From Adiantum capillus-veneris (Eukaryota > Streptophyta > Polypodiopsida > Polypodiales > Pteridaceae): DNA of 64,000 nucleotides. Below the pieces are notes generated by a model, which worked only from the letters and a program-made list of their open reading frames with translations, was not told the DNA's origin and ran no database searches. The DNA is taken from assembly GCA_014529385.2 (NCBI GenBank), contig CM043969.1:70669676-70733675 (forward strand), given 5' to 3'. Shown here one piece after another: positions 22,745 to 33,429 of the stretch. The first letter of the stretch is position 1, and every line of letters begins with the position of its first letter. Made by a program: the position numbers and the translations under genes.

Positions 22745-25474
22745 ATGCCAAGAGGAGTGCTGCAGGTGATGGAAAATCGGACAAAAGAGAAGCTTGGAGA
22801 GTTCCTGCTTGAGAGGAAATTGGTAAACAGAAGTCACCACAGACGCTACTGTAATGAAGTGGAAGCAGGGGCAGCTTCTGTTTCTGGCAGCATCAGTGGT
22901 GGCTATCAAACGATTGATGATGATATTGCCCTTGTTGGCCTTCTGAAGGCTTGTGCTAAGAAAAAAGATCTGTACAAAGGGATCCAACTACATGAGGCTA
23001 TTTGCAACAAGGGTTTGCTTCAGAAAAATATTTTCATAGGGAGCACTCTAGTTCACATGTATGCAAAATGTGGTGCGCTAACAACAGCGCAACAAGTGTT
23101 CGATGAGCTTCCAGTTCGAAATCTAGTCACGTGGAATGCATTGATGGCAGGATATGCCCAACATGGGCAAGCTGGCAAAGTACTTGATTGCTTCGAACAG
23201 ATGCAAGGGGAGGGTTTATCACTTGATGCTGTGACTTTCCTTCCTGTCCTTAAAGCCTGTGGAAGCATAGGAGCCATAGATCTCGGCTTTAAATTACATG
23301 AAGAAATTTTGGAAAATGGCTGGTTGAGAACAAACACTGCTCTTGGCAGTGCATTGGTGGATATGTATGCAAAGTTTGGTATGCTTGAAAAGGCACAGGA
23401 AGTATTTGATAATCTTCCTGTCCAAAATGTGGTCTCTTGGACTGGTCTTATTTTAGGATATGCTCAACATGGGCATGGTGAGCAAGCGATAAAGTGTTTT
23501 GACAAGATGAGAGATGAAGGCCTGTCTCCAAATGCAATAACTTTCGCTTGCATACTGAAAGCCTGTGGCATTGCAGGGGCTTCAAAGAAGGGTGATGAAT
23601 TGCATGAGGAGATTGCCAAAAAGGGTTTGCTTCAAAATGATAGTGTACTTGGTACAGCTTTGGTGGACATGTATGCCAAATGTGGTGCTCTTGCCAAGGC
23701 ACAAGAGGCGTTTAATGAGCTTCGACAGCGAGATGTTGTTGCTTGGAACGCTCTAATTGCAGGATATTGTCAGATGGGACATGGTGAAGAAGCTCTTAAA
23801 GTTTTCAAGCAGATGAAATCTGAGGGCTTCTCTCCTGATGCAGCAACCTTTAGCTGCATCTTAAGAGCCTGTAGCAGCATAGGATCAGCTGACAAAGGAA
23901 AAGAGATACATGACGAGATTGTGGAAAGGGGCTTGTTGAGAGAGTGTACTGTTCTTCATACTGCATTAGTAGATATGTATGCCAAATGTGGTGCATTTAA
24001 AATGGCAAAGAATTTGCTAACTGACCTTCCTTTTCAAAATGTAGCATCATCGAGTGCATTGATTTCTGGATACTGTCAACATGACCTTTTAATGGAAGCC
24101 CTTGAATGCTTTAATCAAATGCAAAAGAAAGGCCTCTCCCCAGATGCGGCGACTTTTGCATCCCTACTTAGAGTTTGTGGCAGAACTGGAGCAACTGAAA
24201 AGGGAGAAGAATTGCATGCTGAAATCATGAGACTTGGATTGATTAAAAAGACTGGTGTTATTGGAAGTGCTTTGGTGGACATGTATGTCAGATTCGGTGC
24301 ACTTGGGAAAGCCCAAGAAGTGCTAGACAAGCTTTGTGTGCGGGATTTGGTTTCTTGGACTGCGCTTATTCAAGGATATTGCCAATATGGGCAAGGTGAA
24401 AAAGCAGTTGATGGTTTTTTTCAAATGAAACGTGAGAGGCTTTCCCCAGATGAAGTCACTTTTGCATGCATCTTGAAAACTTGTGGCAGTATATGCGCAA
24501 TTGACACAGGGATTGACATTCATGCTGAGATTGAGAGAGAGGGATTATTGGAAAAGTTTGATGTGCTGGGTAGTGTGCTTGTGGATATGTATGCTAAATG
24601 CGGCGTTGTAGCAAAAGCACAAGAGGTCTTTGACAAGCTTTCTGTGCGGGACATAGTCACCTGGACTGCTCTTATTGATGGTTATTGTCTACAAGGGCAT
24701 GGTGAGGAAGCACTCAACTGTTTTTCTCGGATGAGGAGCGAGCTCCATACACCAGATGCGGTGACCTTTGCATGCATCTTAAAGGTCTGTGGAAGCATTG
24801 GAGCAGTTGAGAGCGGCCAAAAAATGCATGATGAGATTGTGCGCAGTGGGTTGTTCGTAAAAGATGATGTGCTGGGTGTTGCATTGGTGGACATGTATGC
24901 CAAATGTGGTGCACTGAGGAAAGCAAAACAAGTGTTTGATGAGCTTCCTACTCGCAATGTTGTCACTTGGAATGTGCTTATGTCTGGTTATTGTCAGCAT
25001 GGCCAAGGTGAGGAAGCATTAAAATGTTTTGATACAATGAAGGGTGAGGGTGTTTCTCCTGATGCAGTAACCTTCGTCTCTATTCTTAAAGCTTGTGGAA
25101 GCACAGAGGCAGTAGAGGAGGGATCAATGTACTTTGAGATGATGAAGACAAATTATGGCATCATCCCGAGTTTGGAGCATACCTCTTGCATGGTGGAAGT
25201 CCTTGGGCGTGCAGGACAGTTTGACAAAGCACTAGCATTTGTTACAAAAATGTATTCTTGTGATCAGCTTCATGGATGGTCTGCATTATTGAGTGCTTGT
25301 AGAAAGCGGGGAAATGTTCATCTTGGGAGATTGGCTTTTGATCATATGGTGCAGCTTGATGAAAAGTGTGCAACAGCCTATGTATGGATGAGTAACATCT
25401 ACGCAGCTGCTGGTATGCAAGAGCAAGCGGAGGAGGTTGAAACCATGAGAATGGAAAATCAAGCATGGCTGTAA
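22745..25474 (+). CDS. PLS-class pentatricopeptide repeat protein
   Basis: A single open frame of 909 codons from the first in-frame ATG; the frame is open from 22652 but contains no earlier ATG and is preceded by a stop. From about residue 75 it consists of PLS-type PPR repeats: seven triads, each with an 'ALVDMYAKCGALAKAQ'-like S motif, a 'VVTWNALIAGYCQHGHGEEAL'-like block split over the next motif, and a 'SPDAVTFACILKACGS' L motif. From about residue 800 it has the terminal 'PSLEHTSCMVEVLGRAG' P-type unit and the E-like block 'WSALLSACRKRGNVHLG...AYVWMSNIYAAAG'. It stops at 'MENQAWL', before any E+ or DYW deaminase domain. PLS proteins bind organellar RNA in sequence-specific fashion, mostly to guide C-to-U editing; one without DYW would need a partner or act in RNA stability or translation. 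The absence of introns is usual for PPR genes. Confidence 0.93.
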   Translation: MPRGVLQVMENRTKEKLGEFLLERKLVNRSHHRRYCNEVEAGAASVSGSISGGYQTIDDDIALVGLLKACAKKKDLYKGIQLHEAICNKGLLQKNIFIGSTLVHMYAKCGALTTAQQVFDELPVRNLVTWNALMAGYAQHGQAGKVLDCFEQMQGEGLSLDAVTFLPVLKACGSIGAIDLGFKLHEEILENGWLRTNTALGSALVDMYAKFGMLEKAQEVFDNLPVQNVVSWTGLILGYAQHGHGEQAIKCFDKMRDEGLSPNAITFACILKACGIAGASKKGDELHEEIAKKGLLQNDSVLGTALVDMYAKCGALAKAQEAFNELRQRDVVAWNALIAGYCQMGHGEEALKVFKQMKSEGFSPDAATFSCILRACSSIGSADKGKEIHDEIVERGLLRECTVLHTALVDMYAKCGAFKMAKNLLTDLPFQNVASSSALISGYCQHDLLMEALECFNQMQKKGLSPDAATFASLLRVCGRTGATEKGEELHAEIMRLGLIKKTGVIGSALVDMYVRFGALGKAQEVLDKLCVRDLVSWTALIQGYCQYGQGEKAVDGFFQMKRERLSPDEVTFACILKTCGSICAIDTGIDIHAEIEREGLLEKFDVLGSVLVDMYAKCGVVAKAQEVFDKLSVRDIVTWTALIDGYCLQGHGEEALNCFSRMRSELHTPDAVTFACILKVCGSIGAVESGQKMHDEIVRSGLFVKDDVLGVALVDMYAKCGALRKAKQVFDELPTRNVVTWNVLMSGYCQHGQGEEALKCFDTMKGEGVSPDAVTFVSILKACGSTEAVEEGSMYFEMMKTNYGIIPSLEHTSCMVEVLGRAGQFDKALAFVTKMYSCDQLHGWSALLSACRKRGNVHLGRLAFDHMVQLDEKCATAYVWMSNIYAAAGMQEQAEEVETMRMENQAWL

Positions 25475-25524
25475 TCAAGGTGGTAGCCATGAGGATGGGT
25501 ACTGAAGTATGGTTGTAATCAAGG
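25443..25524 (+). repeat. 44-bp tandem duplication over the PPR stop codon
   Basis: 25443-25480 ('ccatgagaatggaaaatc...' to 'gtaatcaagg') recurs at 25487-25524 with several changes; both copies contain the same TAA context. The stop-proximal segment of the gene has therefore been duplicated in tandem. Confidence 0.75.
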
Positions 25525-26380
25525 CGTTCTGGTATAATGTTTTCAATGGACTTTCATTTCCATCTGGCCGGAATTGTTTCGATGAAAAGTAGTTTTTAAC
25601 ATCTCGCAACCTTGACTTTGCATTGACACACGAGAAATGTGCATTGGTGATTACAACAAGGCATCTGCCATGTCTTCACCTTCCTTTCCTTCATTCCGGA
25701 AGGAAGAGAACAGCAAGGGTCTGGCAGGGATGCAACCTTTGCTATATTGAAAACTTTACGTGGTCAGTGAAAACAGATCAGTGTGGCGATTTAGAGCTGT
25801 ATATTTTCAAAGAAATACTTGTGTATACAGACAGAGAGGGGCTTTAGAGTTAACAGTATAATTACAGCAATGTTTATGGTGTATATACAAAATGGGGGAA
25901 ATTCAATGTATAGATCTGAGCCAGTTTATCGGCCTTCGAGATAATGCACTTTTTAATGTGCCACCGTTCTGCATTTTGGACTCAAAAGTTGTGCAAATTT
26001 GCAAAGATATGTTACTTGAAGTTGCTGTAGGTGTATAGAGGATTGTTTAACCATATGAGCTACCTAGAAACAAAATGCCTTGCTCATTGGAAGAGTACAC
26101 TGTCATTGTACATGCTGGGCATGATGTTATTATGGATTTTTTTAAATCACAATTGGGCGAGAATGATGAGCTTGTACCCTTTAGAAATGCATTTTTGTGG
26201 CAAGTGACAAAGGTCAAATAGGTAACAATGCCACCTATATGCATATTGCTTTGTGTTAAATTTTTTGTATGCTTACTTTCATTAATTCTTCATTTGTACA
26301 GATTCAAGGGGGTCATTCAAATTTTTTGAGTTGAGGTCGAGAAAAATTAATCAGAAGATGGAAGTGGACGTATGTTTAGG
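25525..26380. other. PPR 3' flank and unassigned exon-like frame
   Basis: The first few hundred bases are probably 3' UTR of the PPR gene; no clear poly(A) signal was singled out. A 60-codon plus-strand stretch near 26050-26217 ('EEYTVIVHAGHDVIMDFF') ends in a splice-donor-like 'aggtaaca' context; it may be an exon remnant of an unknown gene. Confidence 0.3.
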
Positions 26381-27175
26381 TTGCAGTTGGTGGTGTGCGG
26401 AATTCATGGTGTCTTCTGAGTCATGTGAAAGGCTCCCAGCAGCAAGCAAAAGAAATGGACTCCTCAAGCGACCAGAAGTTTTTAAGGTTTGTTCCATTCT
26501 TGCAATAATTATCGACAGGATCTCATTTTTGTAATATTTTGACATTGTCTTTATGAAGAAGTCCCAATTGTATCATCAAGCGGTAAACGTCACAGTATAT
26601 TTGAATGCCATGGTAGGAAAGATGTAAGATAGCTAATTATGGCATGTGTGAGCCAGACATAGGTTGTTCCCATGCTGGTGGATTTCAAATCATCAGGATC
26701 CCACATGGGCATGTAGGTAGAGTTTTCAAGGATGAAGGTGTTGTAAGACACCACTGTAAAGCTTGGTCATGAGAGGTCAATGTGACTTCATAGATTGTCT
26801 AAGCTTTTCATGAGAATAAAAGTAATGCTCTTTGAAATGCTTTGTAGAGCACATCGGAAGAGATACCAACCCAAGAAGTAGGAGCATATATGGTGTTTGT
26901 GTCTTAACTTGGAGAAAGTTTATAAGAAATTGATTTTGTACATTCTCAAACTATTTACCTAGTAGACTTTGAGATTATCCCACCCCACATTTCAACTCCA
27001 TAAAGAAGAACCAATGTCACCAATGTGTCAAAAGGGTACTTCTTGAGAACCAAACATTTGACATTTCCCTGCATTACACATGTTCTCAAATGCATAGTAT
27101 GCATTATCCCAAGCTTCCAAATGATGCATAGAACATTCCTACTGCTTGTGATTGGCATGAACCACAAGGCCAAGT
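26381..27175 (-). mobile_element. LINE fragment (minus strand), post-RT region
   Basis: The minus strand encodes 'KKYPFDTLVTLVLLYGVEMW' directly followed by 'GGIISKS', the conserved 'LLYGVEVWG' block found after the reverse transcriptase in one group of plant LINEs. Further downstream in the same orientation, 'QNQFLINFL' and 'HKDNVKILQK' fit the later part of the same protein. Stops interrupt the frame. It differs from the LINE at 5.2-8.3 kb and from the one at 28.9-30.7 kb. Confidence 0.6.
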
Positions 27176-28750
27176 TACTTAAAGATCATGCTACCAAATT
27201 TGCTATGCGAATTGGAGGCTCTCACAACAGGTCTACTGCTCTGGGAGAGGTCGCTAATCATTCTTGCTTTCTATGGTTGAGAGGTGACTTACAACTTAAA
27301 GCCTCTCCTTGGCTATGCCTATGTCATACCAATCATGATGTTTCATTTATAATAGCCCTTAAACGTTGCATTCATGATCATGATGTTTAATATGCATTCT
27401 TTTAAATAAGCAGCCCTTAAAAGTTTTATTTATGAGGACACTTGAGTATGCAAAATTGTCCCCAAGGACAGGCAATTGTCTACTATTGCACGTGCTATTG
27501 CATCGATTTTTCAGGAGGAGATATACGTTCTCATAGTTGTTGACCAAGTATGTGTTGATTTTCTTCACTTGGCAAGGTCTCCATATGTTAAAGGTTTGTT
27601 GGGACGTTTCTCGCATCCCATCAACTAGGGATTCCAAAATTCTCTTCCTCCCTTTCTGATTGTGACAATGACCATACATCAAGCATAGATTGCTCAAGTA
27701 GCTCATGCCTTCCCCTTTACTCCTTCGAGGTACTTGTGGTACGCTATCGGTTGTTAGGGAACATGTGGATATTGTGGCAACCCCCCTTAATCACATAAAA
27801 GCAATCATTATTCAAACCTAGAAGTTGAATTTTGCAATAGTAGTCAAGCTTTCTAGGAAAGATCTATGAGGGTATCATCTTCTTCGTCGAGTCCATCAAC
27901 GTTTTCAAAATCTATTGGGAAAGGGTTAAATGTTTTACTAATTTAACAATGCCTCACACACTAAAGAGAAATTGTTTCCACATGATGTCACGAACAATTT
28001 GCAAGGGTACACTTCAAAATTGTGATAGAATCTGCTACTTTGCAATGGAAGGAATCATGAGTTGTAGGTCGTCGATTAATGCCATATTTTTCACTCATGT
28101 TATCAAACTACATTTGGGCCTCATCCACATTAACACACCAGTGAAAGTGAATTTGTATGTTTGCAAGCTTTTTAAAGTGCAATCACAACCGCTACATTTG
28201 GGGAGGCATCCTAAACTTGCATTGTCCAACCAAATTTGAGTGCCTCCTTCCCAAGTTAAAACTCAATATATCTTGAGATATGTGCTATGTAAGAGACAAC
28301 CTCTTGTGGTGAAAGCCTATTCAACACTTCACAAGCTCTTGTAGGCATACCCCCATTTGACATGCATATCAATCTTTCTATTTGAACAAAGTTTGTAGTT
28401 ATTTTCCCTGACAATAGCTCCCAATGTGAGTTACATCCTGTTGACTACTTCCAAGAAAAAAATTACATTCTCATGAGGCTCAAGCAAAGGAGGCAAAGTA
28501 AGAGTCACCATTAGCCAAAAGGTGGGCAATCAATAATGGATTCCAAGAAGATTGAAGTCATCTCCAACTTCATCACTACATCGATGAGAAACAACAAAGC
28601 TTCCCCTTGTTCAACATATTCTAACATAAGCATGAAAACAACCTAGAACTTCTTGGTCCTTCTTCTTAATTGAATTCTACAATGATTGCATTCCAAGAGA
28701 CCACATTCCAAACAAGCCTATTTGGTCTCTCCAATCTCAAAAAAATAAAA
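27176..28750. other. Unassigned, probably decayed repeat
   Basis: A 115-codon minus-strand frame (27359-27706, with 'KGRKRILESLVDGMRETSQQ') could be upstream sequence of the same minus-strand LINE or of another element. The remainder has only short frames without known motifs. Confidence 0.3.
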
Positions 28751-28754
28751 GGCC

Positions 28755-28912
28755 TTTCAAAATATTTTTAATGCATAATTGAAAGGTGAGTTTATGAAAT
28801 GAAAAGACACAATGAAAATGGAAAGGTAAAAGACTTTTTGTGTCGATATAAAATATTCTAAGTGCATAAGTGAATGGTGAGTTTAGGAAATGAAAAGACT
28901 CATGTAAATGGA
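28755..28912 (+). repeat. Diverged ~94-bp tandem repeat
   Basis: 'caaaatatttttaatgcata' near 28758 and 'taaaatattctaagtgcata' near 28849 begin two diverged copies, each continuing 'ggtgagttta...gaaatgaaaagac'. The LINE fragment starts immediately after the second copy. Confidence 0.65.
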
Positions 28913-28914
28913 AT

Positions 28915-30745
28915 GTCAAGGCTGATCTCCCTATTGAAAAATGACTCATTTGACCCTTCTGACTGGGCGGGGGAGATTGTCACAAAAGAGAATATCTTCA
29001 AACATCTGGGAGCCCCCTTGGGGGTGGACGTAACTCACAAGCAAAGATTTGAGTGGGTGCTTGAAAAAATCAAAACAAAAATGAGTAGGTGGAAGTATGC
29101 TCTTCTCCCATTCCCAAGTCAGATAAAAGTGATAAATGCCTTTATGATTCCTTATATTGCCTTCACTAGCCCACTTCTCAAGATGGCTAAGTGTCACTGG
29201 AAAGAGTTCTTAAAACTAGTGAAAAGGTTTTTATGGAAGAACAACACGAAATCCTCCAGGCCATGGTAATGGGCCCGTTGGGAATCAGTTGCTCAGTCGG
29301 GGAATCAAGGAGGCCTCAGAATTTTGCCCCATGCAGAAGCTTGTTGTGCCAAATTTGTTGTTTCCTTGGCTAAACAGGATCAAGTTTGGGCTGTCATGAT
29401 CAAAGATATGATAGAAGTAGCTAAACTTGGCTCAAAAGGTGGAAAGTGGAGAGGGGTGAAGGTTCATGACAAGCTGTTAGCCCTGACGTGGACTACCCTA
29501 AGACTGGGGGGCAACACAGGATAATTGGTAAGAAAATGCAATAGAGCAGCAGGAGTCTTAAAGTGGGGGAAAAAAACCAGATACTTCAAGAACTCCATTT
29601 TGCATTGGTCCCCTTGGATTTCCAAAGTTGTAGATCCGCCACAAATTCCCTATTGGATAGAGACAGCCAGGAAGCTGAATAATAAGGGTCTGAATCGACT
29701 GGGACACTTCTGGGATAGTGACAACAAGAGTTGGAAAACCACTGACGTTCTGGTTACCCAGTACCAACTGAATAGCTTGGAGGTCTTGTTGGTCCACAAA
29801 GTGAGGAAAGAGCTTGACAATATAGTGATGCCTATCTATGATTCGGAGTTTGACTGGAATGCCTGGAAATGGCCCTGAAGCAGTCTCTTATGGAAACCCC
29901 ATCCTACAGACATTTACCATACAATGATGCATAAGAAGAATTGGTCTAGCCCCCTTAACAAGTTATGGAAAAAAAAATGGGCGGAGGAAAGATGGGAGCA
30001 AGTAATGGAGAACATCTGGAAGCCAAAGGTTCTGCAACACATGAAGGTATTTTTATGGAAGGTAATTTGGGGTGCTCTACCAACGGGGGTGAAGATTCAG
30101 GAAAGAGGGATTGGGTCAGATCGATGCTTGGGGTACAGGTTGGCCAATGAAGATCTGGCCCACCTCTTCACGGATTGCCCAACTATCAAAGGCCTCATAG
30201 GGAAAATATGCAAGTGGGTGCAAAGAACATGGAAAATCGGTTTTTACAAGACTGATCTATTCCTTGGAGGGAAGAATTCAGGTGGTCATGCCATCCTCAT
30301 CAACACTCAAATCGTCGGGTACTTCTTCTTACATAATGTATGGCAGACAAGGAACCGCCGTGTGTTTGAAGAAGGTCTTGAGGTCGCAAGCTTCGTAGAA
30401 ATTATACAAGAAAGCACAGTGCTAATATGGACGCTCGGGCGCAAGCAACACTTGGAGGATTGGTCTAGGACGACTTGTGCCTTGTTGTCAGCAGAGGGCA
30501 TGCCTAGGACGGGGGAAAATCTTGGCTATCGGTAAGTAAAAGATCGCAGAAGAACATGATAATGGACCCTATGTATCAAGGATAAGGGGGCGAGTTGGTT
30601 GGGATGGTTGCCCTGATAGTCGATGTAATTATGGTTCTTGGATGATGTCATGGCTCAACACAAGCATGACAAGACCTTGTAATTATTTAGGTTGAGTAAT
30701 ATAATTCACTCACAATTGTGAGTTTTGCTAAAAAATGAAATAAAA
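28915..30745 (+). mobile_element. LINE remnant, 5' truncated, with 3' UTR
   Basis: It starts inside the reverse transcriptase C-terminal region ('FKHLGAPLGVDV', 'KMSRWKYALLPFPSQIKVIN', near 29000-29140), continues through the connection region, and ends with a 203-codon frame (29924-30535). That frame carries the zf-RVT domain ('HMKVFLWKVIWGALPTGVKI' and 'EDLAHLFTDCP'). A 3' UTR of about 200 bp ends 'cactcacaattgtgagtttt' plus an A-rich tail; the 'caattgtgag' motif forms a small palindrome. A few stops and frame shifts split the frame, so it is inactive. A second, much shorter copy of this 3' end lies at 31278. Confidence 0.85.
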
Positions 30746-31263
30746 TAAAATGATGACTGCACATTGATGCATATGTGTTTTTCTTTTCCTTATTTTCCCT
30801 TTAAAGTTTTCTTCTTGAAGTGTCCTCACACACTATATAGAGGTAGTGAATAATTATTTTTGAAGCCATTAGGAGAGCTATATATTAAGAGTTGCTTAGG
30901 CAATGGTCACGCAAGGCTTAGTTTCGACGACAAGCTCTGACCCGCTGCAACTTTCCACTTGCTTAGTAGCTTAATTATGCCTAAAAAGGCATAGTTGCAA
31001 AACATTGACCGGTCTCCACAACCTCGCTTAGAGTTTCTCTCTCTTGCCTACACCTGGCTCTCCCTCTCTCTGCCTGCTGCTCCCGATCTCCGCTCTGTGC
31101 CCCTACCAAGCTTACTGATAACTAAGCCTCACGTGACCATGCCCTTATTATATTCTAACTTCATCGTATGCAAATGGCCTAAGGAGAGCTATATATTAAG
31201 AGTTACTTATTATATTCTAAGGCATGTATTGCCTGATATCGTTATAGGAGAGTTATATATTAA
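30746..31263. other. Intergenic DNA with three short repeats
   Basis: The unit 'ggagagctatatattaagag' followed by 'ttgcttattatattcta' occurs at about 30872, 31181 and, slightly changed, 31246. The third copy is the one in which the small LINE 3' end inserted. Nothing else recognised. Confidence 0.6.
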
Positions 31264-31424
31264 GAGTTGCTTATTATTGCCCTGATAGCCGTTGTGATTT
31301 TGGTCCCTGTATGATGTCATGGCTCAACACGAGCATGGCAAGACCTTGTAATTTTTTAGGTTGATCAATATAATTCACTCACAATTGTGAGTTTTGCAAA
31401 AAAAAAAAAAGAGTTGCTTATTAT
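31264..31424 (+). mobile_element. Very short LINE 3'-end insertion with perfect target-site duplication
   Basis: 31278-31410 repeats the last ~125 bp of the LINE 3' UTR at 30608-30733, including 'aattcactcacaattgtgag', and ends in a run of A. It is flanked by the 14-bp duplication GAGTTGCTTATTAT at 31264-31277 and 31411-31424. This is a textbook product of target-primed reverse transcription with extreme 5' truncation. Confidence 0.93.
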
Positions 31425-31430
31425 ATTCTA

Positions 31431-31911
31431 GGGAAAATTACCAAAATGCCCGTCTAACTTGTGAAAGTTCCCAATATACCCCTCAAATTTCAAAAATTCC
31501 CAAAATACCCTTGTATCTATTTTCGTTGGATTCTTCAAGATTTTCTAATCTTTATTGTTGTTTGACAATTGAGATTTGTTTTTGAGTGCTTATCATGTAA
31601 TTTGTCGCAAATTACCTCGCAAAGAAGGCAATTATGTCTAAAAATAATGAAGTAATTCATCTCCAAATCCTACATAACCAACTCAAATTTTAGTTTTAGC
31701 ATCCTGTATGGTAGATAATCACTCTTCTTATGAAAAGCTACAATTATTTTTGTTTTTGAAGAAATTTACTCTCACAACCAGGGGTATTTTAAGAATTAAG
31801 GAAAATTTTGGGAATTTATGACAAATTATAAGGGTACTTTGGGAATGTTTGAAATTTGAGGGGTATTTTTGGAATTTCCACAAATTAGAGGGGTATTTTG
31901 GTAATTTTCCC
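31431..31911. mobile_element. MITE-like element with ~85-bp terminal inverted repeats
   Basis: It starts GGGAAAATTACCAAAATGCC and ends with its near complement (GGTATTTTGGTAATTTTCCC). About 85 bp at each end pair with a modest number of mismatches and hold a short repeated 'ggggtatttt-ggaattt' unit. The middle (~300 bp) is non-coding. The flanks (TTCTA and TTAAA) show no convincing target duplication, so the superfamily is open. Confidence 0.7.
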
Positions 31912-32004
31912 TTAAATTAAAGCATGCAACTAAGAAAGATAGAGGTATGTGTGAGTAGAGTATGGGATAGTTTCCTACGACGTTAAAACTCTCTCTTCTT
32001 CTCC

Positions 32005-32006
32005 TC

Positions 32007-32064
<58 letters not shown>
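32005..32064. repeat. (TC)n(AC)n microsatellite at left edge of large retroelement
   Basis: About 25 bp TC then about 30 bp AC, immediately followed by the left copy of the long direct repeat. Confidence 0.95.
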
Positions 32065-32066
<2 letters not shown>

Positions 32067-32204
32067 TACATGAGTTATTTCACTTGACTCGGCTCTTAAA
32101 TTGGACAACAAAAAGCCTGGCTGGTTTTTTTTAAAAAAACGGGATCCCTTCATCTACATCTCAATTAAGCCGTCCATTACATGATCACACAAACAGTTGT
32201 CACA

Positions 32205-32669
32205 CTAAAAACATGTGTTTGGACGCTCGGCTAAAGGTAGAATACGAGTCGCCAAGACTACCCCATACTCTTGGGTGCGAGGTGTACTGTTAAAATATCC
32301 TCTTAGTGGATGGCCATAACTACGATACAAACAAATCTTATGAGGAGGTAAGAACTGAGCTAGTAGGTATAACTGCTTTGAAAAACCTTGCTTCAGTGAA
32401 TGTTCTTTGTAATAATACTGGGGCGCTAGACCCAGAGCCTCAATTACCACCGCCAAACGAATATTGTTCCTGAAATGCTCGCAACCCAAAAGGGTCACTC
32501 GCGTCACTCGGCCCTGGTATGTCCACCACTTAGTTTGGGAAACAACAGTTCCTAATTGTGGAAATAGATGACGTTCATAACGGAGTAAGGTTGATCTTTG
32601 AGTAGATTCGCTTGACAAAAGAAGATGTGCAGTTGCTATGGCAAAAACCTGGTCTTGACTGTAAGCCAT
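32205..32669 (-). CDS. Unknown 154-codon ORF in direct repeat A
   Basis: Opens with ATG and stays open for 154 codons; the counterpart in repeat B (39993-40508) has 171 codons and differs at about 18 of 154 residues. The peptide is rich in aromatic and basic residues ('SQTKWWTYQGRVTRVTL', 'LYLLAQFLPPHK') and matches no family I know. It is opposite in strand to the RT frames. The share of amino-acid changes among all changes is close to what neutral drift would give, so a real protein is uncertain. Confidence 0.35.
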   Translation of the reverse strand: MAYSQDQVFAIATAHLLLSSESTQRSTLLRYERHLFPQLGTVVSQTKWWTYQGRVTRVTLLGCEHFRNNIRLAVVIEALGLAPQYYYKEHSLKQGFSKQLYLLAQFLPPHKICLYRSYGHPLRGYFNSTPRTQEYGVVLATRILPLAERPNTCF

Positions 32670-33429
32670 AATATGTTAGATACTCTTGAGGAACAAATAA
32701 GCTTGTGATGTTACTCTGGACTCGGTTTTGTAAAAATAACACATGTATTTTATAGACCCACTTTTTGACTCTTAAACCAAATTAGAACTAATAAAGATTA
32801 CCCACAATTGACTTCTCTAAATAGACTAACTCACACCATTGAGATCGGTGCATGTATACTGTATGACATAAGCTCACTGTATGGTTCTGTCGAATAACGG
32901 GGTATGTATTATCACCCAGGGCTAGGTACAATAAACGCGCAACGAATTACGAACCGGGTATCGAACATGTGAATGGAGTATTATATGTTGCCAGGGTAAA
33001 AATTGGGGGTAGTATGACTTGTCCTTGCAATTTACTTAACTCTATCTCTACATTATACTCAAAAGCAATGCTCTGTAGCGTTTAGGTTTACTCTGCATTA
33101 AATTTTCATGCTTCCTACTGCATGCTATCGCCTGTGTATTGGGGTAAGGGTCTGTAGGCGTATACTGTATCAGATGTTGCGCGACATAGCTTGTAAGTTC
33201 CGGATCTTTGGATGGGGTAATCCCTAAGAATAAGGCCTTATTGGCGACCTCGATTAGGGGAAACCCGCCTGACTTTGTGTCTGTGGCGTGTCTTTTACAG
33301 ATGGGCATCATCAAGTATAAAAACATCTCAAGGTGAGTACTCATACTCACTTAGCATTTGCTCTGTTAACACCTGTGTGTGCGTTCAAGACTGTGTGAGT
33401 TCGAATCTATTGAATACTGAGAGCTCAAC

